Below the pieces are notes generated by a model that did not search any database, had not been told where the DNA came from, and saw only the letters and a program-made list of their open reading frames with translations. A stretch of 48,892 bases of DNA from SVQP01 sp045587385 (GTDB lineage Bacteria; Bacillota; Clostridia; Oscillospirales; CAG-272): contig JAZNCE010000036.1 in the NCBI GenBank assembly GCA_045587385.1, forward strand, positions 1 to 48,892, in the 5' to 3' direction. Position 1 is the stretch's first letter, and each line of letters begins with the position of its first letter. Shown here piece by piece: positions 31,438 to 39,807 of this stretch. The translations under genes were made by a program, and so were the position numbers.

Positions 31438-32063
31438 GAAGTGCGTTTTGGGGCGGTATCGCCTCGGGTATCATGGTAGGCATCGGCGGCACGGTGTATC
31501 TGTCCTGCGAGAATAAGGTCGTGGGTGCTGTGCTGTTCTCGGTGGCTCTGCTGGTCATTTGCCTGCTGGGGTTTTATCTCTACACGGGCAAGATCGGGCT
31601 GTTTATCGAAAAGCCCGATAAGATGAGTGCTGCGGCGCTCCCCATAGGTCTTGCGGGCAACGCGGTCGGCGCAGTTCTGACGGGACTTGGCGCGGCTCTG
31701 GTAAAGCCCTCTTTGGTGGAAACCGCGAAAAGGATTTGCGACGCAAAGCTGGAGGGCGGTATGCTCAAGGGCTTGGTGGCGGCTGTGTTCTGCGGCATTC
31801 TCATGTACGCAGCGGTCAAGACCTACGGCGTAAAGGGCACGCCGGTCGGCATCATCTTCTGCATCCCCACCTTCATTCTGTGCGGCTTTGAGCACTCGGT
31901 GGCGGATATGTATTATTTCACGGTGGCATCGCTGGCGAAATTCGATCCCATGAGTATCGTATTCATCCTGGTTGCAGTTGTGGGCAACACGCTGGGCGGC
32001 TGGCTCTTGCCTGTGTTGACGGGGCTCGCCAAGGGAAAGGAGCAGGGCAATGGAGCAAAATAA
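31431..32063 (+). CDS. Formate/nitrite transporter family channel
   Basis: A 210-residue membrane protein with about six helices, of the FocA/NirC family. Diagnostic segments are AFWGGIASGIMVGIGGTVYL (5-24) and the late LCGFEHSVADMYYF, which carries the conserved histidine of the channel. It is shorter than typical FocA (about 280), as in many Clostridia versions. It overlaps purM by 7 bp and purN by 14 bp, so it is translationally embedded in the purine operon. Together with fhs at the operon's end, formate import or equilibration is the likely role, rather than nitrite. Confidence 0.9.
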   Translation: MLRSAFWGGIASGIMVGIGGTVYLSCENKVVGAVLFSVALLVICLLGFYLYTGKIGLFIEKPDKMSAAALPIGLAGNAVGAVLTGLGAALVKPSLVETAKRICDAKLEGGMLKGLVAAVFCGILMYAAVKTYGVKGTPVGIIFCIPTFILCGFEHSVADMYYFTVASLAKFDPMSIVFILVAVVGNTLGGWLLPVLTGLAKGKEQGNGAK

Positions 32064-32685
32064 AACGCGTATTGCCGTGCTGGTTTCGGGCGGCGGCACC
32101 AATCTGCAGGCGCTGATCGACGCGCAGGCGCGCGGTGAGCTTGGCGGCGGCGAAATCTCGCTGGTCTTGGCTTCCAAGCCCGGTGTATATGCCCTGGAGC
32201 GTGCGGCAAACGCAGGCATTGAGGGCATGGTGCTGGCACGTAAGGCATATGAAAGTGCCGACGCGTACACCAAGGCGTTGGTTACTACCCTGCAGCAAGA
32301 GGGGATTGAGCTTGTGGTCTTAGCAGGATTTATGATCATCATCGGCGAGGAGATGTACAAGGCGTTTCCCAATCGCATCATCAACGTGCATCCCGCGCTC
32401 ATTCCGTCCTTCTGCGGACAGGGCTTTTACGGCTTGCACGTGCACGAAGCGGCGCTTGCCAAGGGCGTCAAGGTTTCGGGCGCGACCGTGCATTTCGTCA
32501 CCCCCGAATGTGACGCAGGCCCCATCATTCTGCAAAAGGCGGTGGACGTACACGAGGACGACACCCCCGAGACTTTGCAAAAGCGCATCATGCAAGAGGC
32601 AGAGTGGAAGATCCTTCCCGAGGCAGTCAGCCTTTTCTGCCAAGGCAAATTAAAAGTAGAAAACGACAAAGTGCAAATACAATGA
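32050..32685 (+). CDS. purN: Phosphoribosylglycinamide formyltransferase
   Basis: A 211-residue PurN, transferring the formyl group of 10-formyl-THF to GAR. RIAVLVSGGGTNLQALID (7-24), VLAGFMIIIGEEM, the NVHPALIPSFCGQGFYGLHVHEAAL block with the catalytic Asn and His, and the VTPECDAGPIILQKAV segment with the catalytic Asp are intact. AAAGGAG lies upstream within the preceding gene, which it overlaps by 14 bp. Length is normal. It is one of two folate-dependent steps in the operon. Confidence 0.96.
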   Translation: MEQNKTRIAVLVSGGGTNLQALIDAQARGELGGGEISLVLASKPGVYALERAANAGIEGMVLARKAYESADAYTKALVTTLQQEGIELVVLAGFMIIIGEEMYKAFPNRIINVHPALIPSFCGQGFYGLHVHEAALAKGVKVSGATVHFVTPECDAGPIILQKAVDVHEDDTPETLQKRIMQEAEWKILPEAVSLFCQGKLKVENDKVQIQ

Positions 32686-32711
32686 AATAATTATTCGGAA
32701 GGAGTACAAAC

Positions 32712-33428
32712 ATGAAGGTAAATACCATTGCAAACGAGCTGAATTCTCTTGCATATCACGGCAGAGGCATTATCATAGGCAAGTCGGCTGACGGCAAAAA
32801 GGCAGTCACCGCATATTTCATCATGGGCAGAAGCGTCAACAGCCGCAACCGCGTGTTCGTGGCTGAGGGCGAGAACATGAGAACCAAGGCGTTCGACGAA
32901 TCCAAGATGGTTGACCCCCATCTGATCATCTACTATCCCGTGCGCGTGCTGGGCAACAAGACCATCGTGACCAACGGTGACCAGACCGACACCATTTATG
33001 ATCTGATGGACAAGCAGATGACCTTTGAGCAGGCTCTGCGTACCCGTGAGTTTGAGGACGATAAGCCCAACTTCACGCCCCGCATTTCGGGCATCATTCA
33101 CCGTGAGGGCGGCGACATGAATTACGCGCTCTCCATTCTCAAGAGCGCAGAGGGTGACGACAGCTCCTGCGAAAGATTTACCTACGCATATTCCAATCCT
33201 ATCGCGGGCAGAGCAAAGTTTATCCACACCTACAACTGTGACGGCAATCCGCTGCCCAGCTTTGAGGGCGAGCCCAAGACCCTGGAGCTGCCCTGCGTGG
33301 ATATCGACGCGCTGACCGACCTGATCTGGACCAATCTGAACGAGGACAACAAGGTGTCCCTGTTCGTTCGCTATATTGACCTGGCTACCGGCGAGACCGA
33401 GACCAGAATCGTGAACAAAAATGCTTAA
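32712..33428 (+). CDS. purO: IMP cyclohydrolase, PurO type
   Basis: A 238-residue protein matching the PurO-type IMP cyclohydrolase family, which closes FAICAR to IMP and is unrelated to the PurH cyclohydrolase domain. NELNSLAYHGRGIIIGKSADGKKAVTAYFIMGRS-type start (9-40), RTKAFD, LIIYYPVR and NYALSILKSA are typical. PurO was first described in archaea but occurs in Clostridia. The next gene encodes a PurH-type transformylase without its cyclohydrolase domain, which supports the assignment. AAGGAG precedes the ATG. Confidence 0.88.
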   Translation: MKVNTIANELNSLAYHGRGIIIGKSADGKKAVTAYFIMGRSVNSRNRVFVAEGENMRTKAFDESKMVDPHLIIYYPVRVLGNKTIVTNGDQTDTIYDLMDKQMTFEQALRTREFEDDKPNFTPRISGIIHREGGDMNYALSILKSAEGDDSSCERFTYAYSNPIAGRAKFIHTYNCDGNPLPSFEGEPKTLELPCVDIDALTDLIWTNLNEDNKVSLFVRYIDLATGETETRIVNKNA

Positions 33429-33441
33429 GGAGGCAACCAAA

Positions 33442-34626
33442 ATGAAAGAATTTGAACTGAAATACGGCTGTAACCCCAATCAGAAGCCCTCTAAGATTTA
33501 CATGCACGATGGCAGCGAGCTGCCCATCGAAATCCTTTGCGGCAGACCCGGATATATCAACTTCCTGGACGCTTTCAATTCCTGGCAGCTGGTCAAGGAG
33601 CTCAAGGCAGCGCTGGGACTTCCCGCTGTTACTTCCTTTAAGCACGTATCTCCCACCAGCGCAGCTGTGGGTATTCCGCTTTCCGAAAAGCTCAAGAAGG
33701 CTTGCTTTGTAGACGATATCGAGGGCTTGGACGAGTCCCCCTTGGCTTGCGCGTACGCAAGAGCAAGAGGCACGGACAGAATGTGCTCGTTCGGTGACTG
33801 GGTTGCGCTTTCCGACGTTTGCGACGTCACCACCGCGCTCATGCTCAAGAGAGAGGTTTCCGACGGCGTCATCGCGCCCGGCTACGAGCCCGAGGCTCTG
33901 GAGATCCTCAAGTCCAAGAGAAAGGGCAATTACAACATCGTCAAGATCGACCCCGATTTCGTTCCCGCTGCACAGGAAACCAAGCAGGTTTACGGCATTA
34001 CCTTTGAGCAGGGAAGAAACAATTTTGAGATCAACCGCGAGCTGCTCTCCAATATCGTCACCGAGAATAAGGATATGCCCGAGAGTGCTGTGCGTGATTT
34101 GATCGTAGCACTCATTACCCTGAAGTACACCCAGTCCAACTCGGTTTGCTATGCTATTGACGGTCAGGCAATCGGCGTTGGTGCAGGTCAGCAGTCCCGC
34201 GTGCATTGCACCAGACTTGCAGGCGGCAAGGCTGACACCTGGTTCTTGCGTCAGCACGATAAGGTGCTGAACCTGCCCTTCCTGCCCACCCTTGGCAGAC
34301 CCGACAGAGATAACGTCATCGACGGCTACATCAATCAGAACGAAGAGGACGTATGTGCTGACGGCAACTGGCAGAAGTATTTCACCGAGCAGCCCGCAGT
34401 CTTTACCCGCGAAGAGCAGAGAGCTTACCTTGACACCATTGACGGTGTTGCACTTGGCTCGGATGCATTCTTCCCCTTCAGCGATAACATCGAGAGAGCA
34501 AAGAAGAGCGGCGTTAAGTACATCGCAGAGCCCGGCGGATCTATCCGTGACGATCTTGTCATTGAGTGCTGCAACAAGTACGGCATGGCAATGGCGTTCA
34601 CCGGCATGAGACTTTTCCACCACTAA
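33442..34626 (+). CDS. purH: Stand-alone AICAR transformylase (PurH C-terminal domain)
   Basis: A 394-residue protein equal to the transformylase part of bifunctional PurH. It begins at ELKYGCNPNQKPSKI, the point where the second PurH domain starts, and contains SFKHVSPTSAAVG with the catalytic Lys-His pair, SDGVIAPGYEPEALEIL, QQSRVHCTRLAGGKAD and the C-terminal PGGSIRDD. The N-terminal MGS-like cyclohydrolase domain is missing; that step is supplied by the neighbouring PurO-type gene. The ATG at 33442 has AAGGAGG 8 nt upstream; a start at 33421 lies before that site and is rejected. Confidence 0.93.
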   Translation: MKEFELKYGCNPNQKPSKIYMHDGSELPIEILCGRPGYINFLDAFNSWQLVKELKAALGLPAVTSFKHVSPTSAAVGIPLSEKLKKACFVDDIEGLDESPLACAYARARGTDRMCSFGDWVALSDVCDVTTALMLKREVSDGVIAPGYEPEALEILKSKRKGNYNIVKIDPDFVPAAQETKQVYGITFEQGRNNFEINRELLSNIVTENKDMPESAVRDLIVALITLKYTQSNSVCYAIDGQAIGVGAGQQSRVHCTRLAGGKADTWFLRQHDKVLNLPFLPTLGRPDRDNVIDGYINQNEEDVCADGNWQKYFTEQPAVFTREEQRAYLDTIDGVALGSDAFFPFSDNIERAKKSGVKYIAEPGGSIRDDLVIECCNKYGMAMAFTGMRLFHH

Positions 34627-34629
34627 GAT

Positions 34630-34743
34630 GCGCCTTTGGCGCGTGAAATTTTCCCTTCGGGAAAGTGAAATTTTTCCGTGCGGAAAAGTGAAATATTCCC
34701 TTCGGGAATGTGAAATGCCTCGCCTATAGACGAGGCGTGAGAA
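34630..34743 (+). repeat. Hairpin array 2, linker GTGAAAT
   Basis: Five hairpins: GCGCC/GGCGC (34630-34642), TTTCCC/GGGAAA (34650-34664), TTTTCCG/CGGAAAA (34672-34687), ATTCCC/GGGAAT (34695-34709) and GCCTCG/CGAGGC (34717-34736). The linker GTGAAAT occurs exactly four times between them (34643, 34665, 34688, 34710), and a degenerate one follows. It starts 3 bp after the transformylase stop and occupies most of the 177-bp gap before purD. Confidence 0.82.
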
Positions 34744-34803
34744 GTAACAAAGAAAAAAGATTGATTTTGGCATATTTTTAGAAGAAAGGATGCTTTCTTA
34801 TAT

Positions 34804-36075
34804 ATGAAAATTTTGGTTGTTGGCGGCGGTGGCCGCGAGCATACGATTATTAAAAAGTTAAGAGAAAACCCCGAGGTTGAGGTCATTTACGCGCTGCCCG
34901 GTAACGGCGGCATGGCGGGTGACGCTGTGTGCGTGCCCGTGGGTGCGAAGGATCTGGACGGCATCGTGGCGTTCGCAAAGGAGAAGGAGATCGATTTCGC
35001 AGTCGTTGCACCCGACGATCCGCTCGTTCTTGGTTGCGTGGACAGACTCAATGAGATCGGCATTCCTTGCTTTGGTCCGAGAGCCGACGCGGCAATTATT
35101 GAGGGCAGCAAGGTGTTCTCCAAGAATCTCATGAAAAAGTACGGCATTCCCACCGCTACCTACGAGGTGTTTGAGGATATGGATGCGGCACTTGCATACG
35201 TGCAGGATGCCCCCATCCCCACCGTCATCAAGGCGGACGGCTTGGCTTTAGGCAAGGGCGTTATCATCGCCATGACGCGCAAGGAGGCAGAGGAAGCCAT
35301 CGTTTCCATGATGCAGGATAAGCAGTTTGGCGAGAGCGGCAGCCGCGTGGTCATTGAGGAATTTCTGACCGGCCCCGAGGTGTCGGTGCTGGCGTTTACC
35401 GACGGCAAGTGCGTCAAGCCCATGGTATCCAGTATGGACCACAAGCGCGCATTGGACGGTGACCAAGGACTCAACACAGGCGGCATGGGCACGGTTGCGC
35501 CCAACCCCTATTACACAGAGGAGATTGCACGCGAGTGCATGGAAACCATCTTCCTGCCCACCGTGGGCGCCATGAATGCGGAAGGACGCACCTTCAAGGG
35601 CTGCTTGTATTTCGGCTTGATGCTGACCCCCAAGGGACCCCGCGTCATCGAGTATAACTGCCGTTTCGGCGACCCCGAAACGCAGGTGGTGCTGCCGCTG
35701 TTGGAAAGCGATTTGTTGACTATCATGATGGCAACTGCCAACGGTACGCTGGCAGAAACCGAGGTCAAGTTCGCAGATCGCCACGCATGCTGCGTTGTCG
35801 TGGCTTCGGGCGGTTATCCGCAGAAGTACGGCTCGGGCTATCCCATGACCTTGCCCGAAACCGGCAAGGATGAATACATCTTCGTAGCGGGTGCTAAGGT
35901 GCAGGACGGCACGCTTGTCACCGCAGGCGGCAGAGTGCTTGGCGCGGTTGCGGTCGAGGATTGCCTTGCAGATGCAGTTGCACACGCATACCGCATTGCG
36001 GACAAGGTGGAGTTTGAAAATGCGTACAAGCGTCGTGACATTGGTCAGCGCGCTTTAGCGGCTAAGCAGAACTAA
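34804..36075 (+). CDS. purD: Phosphoribosylamine-glycine ligase (GAR synthetase)
   Basis: A 423-residue PurD with the ATP-grasp fold. MKILVVGGGGREHTIIKKL (1-19) is the family start; PVIKADGLALGKGVIIA-type (TVIKADGLALGKG), SVLAFTDGKCVKPM, DQGLNTGGMGTVAPNPYY and EYNCRFGDPETQVVLPLL follow. The nearest Shine-Dalgarno (AAAGGA) is about 13 nt upstream and lies in a small AAGAAAG/CTTTCTT hairpin (34782-34799), an odd arrangement that could tune translation. It is the only long gap (177 bp) in the operon and is preceded by hairpin array 2. Confidence 0.96.
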   Translation: MKILVVGGGGREHTIIKKLRENPEVEVIYALPGNGGMAGDAVCVPVGAKDLDGIVAFAKEKEIDFAVVAPDDPLVLGCVDRLNEIGIPCFGPRADAAIIEGSKVFSKNLMKKYGIPTATYEVFEDMDAALAYVQDAPIPTVIKADGLALGKGVIIAMTRKEAEEAIVSMMQDKQFGESGSRVVIEEFLTGPEVSVLAFTDGKCVKPMVSSMDHKRALDGDQGLNTGGMGTVAPNPYYTEEIARECMETIFLPTVGAMNAEGRTFKGCLYFGLMLTPKGPRVIEYNCRFGDPETQVVLPLLESDLLTIMMATANGTLAETEVKFADRHACCVVVASGGYPQKYGSGYPMTLPETGKDEYIFVAGAKVQDGTLVTAGGRVLGAVAVEDCLADAVAHAYRIADKVEFENAYKRRDIGQRALAAKQN

Positions 36076-36085
36076 GGAGGGCAAC

Positions 36086-39000
36086 ATGGTTTTTAGAGTT
36101 TACGTAGAAAAAAAGCAGGGACTTGACCACGAGGCATCGTCCCTTTGCAAAGAAATCAATACATTTTTGGGCATTGAAGCCCTGGAGCGCGTGCGCGTGA
36201 TCAACCGCTACGACGTGGAAAATGCCACCGAGCAGCTGTTCTCTTACGCCGTGCAGACCGTGCTTTCCGAGCCGCAGCTGGATAACGTATCCGAAGAGAT
36301 CGATGCGGAGGGCGCAACCGTTTTTGCTGTTGAGTTCCTGCCCGGTCAGTACGATCAGAGAGCGGACAGCGCAGCGCAGTGCATGCAGATCATTTCCATG
36401 GGTGACAGACCCGCAGTGCGAACCGCAAAGGTGTACCTGTTGTACGGTGCGCTGACCGAGGCAAACGTCGCTGCTATCAAAAAGCACGTCATCAACCCCG
36501 TGGAGAGCCGCGAGGCAACGCTGGACAAGCCCGAAACGCTGGCTGCGCAGTATGATATCCCCACCGAGGTGGAGACGCTGCACGGCTTTTGCGCAATGGA
36601 TGCAGACGCGCTCAAGGCGTTCGTCAAGTCCTACGGCTTGGCAATGGATATGGATGACCTTGCATTCTGCCGCGACTATTTCGTCAGCGAAAAGCGCGAT
36701 CCCACCATCACCGAGATCCGCATGATCGATACCTACTGGTCCGACCACTGCCGTCACACCACCTTCTTGACCGAGATCGGCGAGGTGGAGATCGAGGACA
36801 AGGAGCTGGCGCGCGCTTGCAGCATTTACAAGAATATGAGAGCGGAGCTTGGCAGAGAGCACAAGCCCATGACGCTCATGGATATTGCCACCATCGGTAC
36901 GCGCTACTTAAAGGCAAACGGCAAGCTGCCCAAGATCGATGAATCCGAGGAGATCAACGCTTGCACGGTCAAGATCACGGTCAAGACCGAGGAAGGCGAC
37001 GAGCCCTGGCTGCTGCTCTTTAAGAATGAAACGCACAATCACCCCACCGAAATTGAGCCCTTTGGCGGCGCAGCTACCTGCATTGGCGGTGCGATCCGTG
37101 ACCCGCTGTCCGGTCGTTCCTACGTGTATGCGGCAATGCGCGTCACGGGCGGCGCAGATCCTACTCGCGCGCTTTCCGAAACGCTTCCCGGCAAGCTGCC
37201 TCAGAAAAAGCTGGTCACCACGGCTGCAGCGGGCTATTCCTCTTACGGTAACCAGATCGGTCTCGCAACCGGCATGGTAGACGAGCTGTATCACGACGGC
37301 TATGCGGCAAAGCGCATGGAGATCGGTGCGGTCATCGCAGCCGCTCCCGCAGAGAACGTACGCCGCGAAGTGCCCGATCCCGAGGATATCGTCATTCTCC
37401 TGGGCGGCAGAACCGGCCGCGACGGCTGCGGCGGTGCAACCGGCTCTTCCAAGTCCCACACGTTGACCTCGCTTGAGAGCTGCGGTGCGGAGGTACAGAA
37501 GGGTAATGCACCCGAGGAAAGAAAGCTGCAGAGATTGTTCCGCAATCCCGAGGCATCCAGACTCATCAAGCGCTGCAACGACTTCGGTGCAGGCGGTGTG
37601 TCGGTTGCAATCGGTGAGCTGGCAGACGGCTTGGATATCGATCTGAACGCAGTTCCCAAGAAGTACGAGGGCTTGGACGGTACCGAGCTTGCCATCAGCG
37701 AAAGCCAGGAGAGAATGGCTGTCGTGGTCGCACCCCAGGACGTTGACCGCTTCTGCGAGCTGGCGCTGGAGGAAAACCTGGAGGCAACCCGCGTTGCACG
37801 CGTCAAGGCAGAGAAGAGATTGACCATGACCTGGAACGGCAAGGTTATCGTAGACCTGTCCCGCGAGTTCTTGAACTCCAACGGCGCAAGCAAGCGCACC
37901 GCCATCAAGCTTTCCAAGACCGCTGATTTTGCAAAGGAAATTCCCGCTGATTTTGCTGCAGGTATGAACGCGCTGGCAGGGGATCTGAATATCTGCTCCC
38001 GCCGCGGTCTTTCCGAGCGTTTTGACTCCACCATCGGTGCGGGCACGGTGCTCATGCCCTTTGGCGGCGTACATCAGCTGACTCCCATTCAGGCAATGGT
38101 GCACAAGATCTCTGTTGAGAAAAAGCACACCAACACCTGCTCTTATATGGCGTGGGGCTATAACCCCTTCATCGCCGAAAAGTCGCCCTACCACAGCGCA
38201 TACCTTGCTGTCGTGGAATCCGTTTCCAAGATGGTAGCGCAGGGCGCAAAGTTTGAGGACGTTTACCTGACCTTCCAGGAATATTTTGAAAAGCCCGGTC
38301 AGAATCCCGCACGTTGGGGCAAGCCCATGGCGGCTCTGCTTGGCGCGCTGATGGCACAGAAGGACTTCGAGATTGCATCCATCGGCGGTAAGGACTCCAT
38401 GTCCGGCTCGTTTGATCAGCTGGACGTACCTCCCACGCTGGTTTCCTTCGCGGTCACCACGGGTGACACCTCCGAGGTTGTCAGCGGCGAGTTCAAGGGG
38501 GCAGGTCACAAGGTCGTGCTGCTGACTCCCGAGATTGGCGAGAACGGTCTGCCTACGGCACAGAGCGTTAAGGCTCTGTTCGAGATCGTGCACAACGGCA
38601 TGCAAGAGGGCAAGGTGCTCGCAGCTTGGACGCCTACCTTGGGCGGCGTTGCCGAGGGCGTGCTCAAGATGAGCATGGGTAACGGCATCGGCTTTGCGTT
38701 CGATCAGAGCGTTTCTCTGGAAACCATCTTCGGCTACAATTACGGTGCATTCGTGCTGGAGCTTGCCGAGGGCGCAGAGATCGACGGCACGCTGCTGGGT
38801 TACACCACTGCCAAGGCAGAGATCACCTACGGTGACAAGGTTGTTTGCCTGAACGCATTGCTCCGGACCTATGAAAACAAGCTCGAGGGCGTTTACTCCT
38901 GCAACATTGAGCACAAGCACGGTGCACTTCCCACCGTTGCGTACACCGAGGGCTGCAAGACCAAGGCTCCCGCTATTCTGACGGCGCAGCCGCAGGTGAT

Positions 39001-39787
39001 TATTCCCGTATTCCCCGGTACAAACTGTGAATATGACAGCGCAAAGGCGTTCTCCGACGCAGGTGCCAAGGCAAAGATCTTTGTCATCAACAACCTGACG
39101 GGCGAGGGCATTGCCCGCTCGGTCGAGGAGTTTGCAAAGCTTTGCCGCGAATCTCAGATCATTTTCGTGCCCGGCGGCTTCTCGGGCGGTGACGAGCCCG
39201 ACGGTTCGGGTAAGTTCATTACCTCCTTCTTCCGCAACGCGCAGATCAAGGAGCAGGTCAGCGATCTGCTTGACAACCGCGACGGCTTGATGGCAGGTAT
39301 TTGCAACGGCTTCCAGGCATTGGTCAAGCTGGGTCTTGTGCCCTACGGTAAGATCATCGATACCGATGAAAATTGCCCCACGCTGACCTACAACACCATC
39401 GGACGCCACCAGTCCAGAATCGTGCGCACCCGCATCTGCTCGAATCTGTCGCCCTGGCTGCAGAACGTTCAGGTTGGTGACGTGGTCAACGTACCCATCT
39501 CGCACGGCGAGGGTAGATTCCTTTGCTCCCCCGAGCTGGCTGCACAGCTGGCTGCCAACGGTCAGATCGCAACGCAGTACGTGGACGAGCAGGGCATTGT
39601 GACCGCAGACGTACGTTGCAATCCCAATAACTCGGTCTTTGCGGTAGAGGGTATCACCTCTCCCGACGGACGCGTGTTCGGTAAGATGGGCCACTCCGAG
39701 AGAATCGGTGCAGGTCTTTACAAAAACGTCCCCGGCAACTTTGACATTGGCATGTTCGCGTCCGCTGTGAAGTATTTCAAGGGTTAA
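36086..39787 (+). CDS. purL: Phosphoribosylformylglycinamidine synthase (single-chain)
   Basis: A 1233-residue single-chain FGAM synthase with N-terminal, synthetase and glutaminase parts, as found in many Clostridia instead of separate purS, purQ and purL. TYWSDHCRHTTF and NETHNHPTEIEPFGGAATCIGGAIRD mark the synthetase half. The C-terminal glutaminase has its nucleophile Cys1073 in GICNGFQAL and His1140 and Glu1142 in SHGEG. So this glutaminase is intact, unlike that of the PurF-like protein in the same operon. It lies 10 bp after purD with GGAGG before the ATG. Confidence 0.97.
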   Translation: MVFRVYVEKKQGLDHEASSLCKEINTFLGIEALERVRVINRYDVENATEQLFSYAVQTVLSEPQLDNVSEEIDAEGATVFAVEFLPGQYDQRADSAAQCMQIISMGDRPAVRTAKVYLLYGALTEANVAAIKKHVINPVESREATLDKPETLAAQYDIPTEVETLHGFCAMDADALKAFVKSYGLAMDMDDLAFCRDYFVSEKRDPTITEIRMIDTYWSDHCRHTTFLTEIGEVEIEDKELARACSIYKNMRAELGREHKPMTLMDIATIGTRYLKANGKLPKIDESEEINACTVKITVKTEEGDEPWLLLFKNETHNHPTEIEPFGGAATCIGGAIRDPLSGRSYVYAAMRVTGGADPTRALSETLPGKLPQKKLVTTAAAGYSSYGNQIGLATGMVDELYHDGYAAKRMEIGAVIAAAPAENVRREVPDPEDIVILLGGRTGRDGCGGATGSSKSHTLTSLESCGAEVQKGNAPEERKLQRLFRNPEASRLIKRCNDFGAGGVSVAIGELADGLDIDLNAVPKKYEGLDGTELAISESQERMAVVVAPQDVDRFCELALEENLEATRVARVKAEKRLTMTWNGKVIVDLSREFLNSNGASKRTAIKLSKTADFAKEIPADFAAGMNALAGDLNICSRRGLSERFDSTIGAGTVLMPFGGVHQLTPIQAMVHKISVEKKHTNTCSYMAWGYNPFIAEKSPYHSAYLAVVESVSKMVAQGAKFEDVYLTFQEYFEKPGQNPARWGKPMAALLGALMAQKDFEIASIGGKDSMSGSFDQLDVPPTLVSFAVTTGDTSEVVSGEFKGAGHKVVLLTPEIGENGLPTAQSVKALFEIVHNGMQEGKVLAAWTPTLGGVAEGVLKMSMGNGIGFAFDQSVSLETIFGYNYGAFVLELAEGAEIDGTLLGYTTAKAEITYGDKVVCLNALLRTYENKLEGVYSCNIEHKHGALPTVAYTEGCKTKAPAILTAQPQVIIPVFPGTNCEYDSAKAFSDAGAKAKIFVINNLTGEGIARSVEEFAKLCRESQIIFVPGGFSGGDEPDGSGKFITSFFRNAQIKEQVSDLLDNRDGLMAGICNGFQALVKLGLVPYGKIIDTDENCPTLTYNTIGRHQSRIVRTRICSNLSPWLQNVQVGDVVNVPISHGEGRFLCSPELAAQLAANGQIATQYVDEQGIVTADVRCNPNNSVFAVEGITSPDGRVFGKMGHSERIGAGLYKNVPGNFDIGMFASAVKYFKG

Positions 39788-39807
39788 TTTAAGGAGGTAG
39801 ATAGATT

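Noticed and set aside
36908..39694. 928-codon open frame antisense to purL
   Set aside because: Antisense to an unmistakable PurL; low-complexity Leu/His-rich product typical of shadows.
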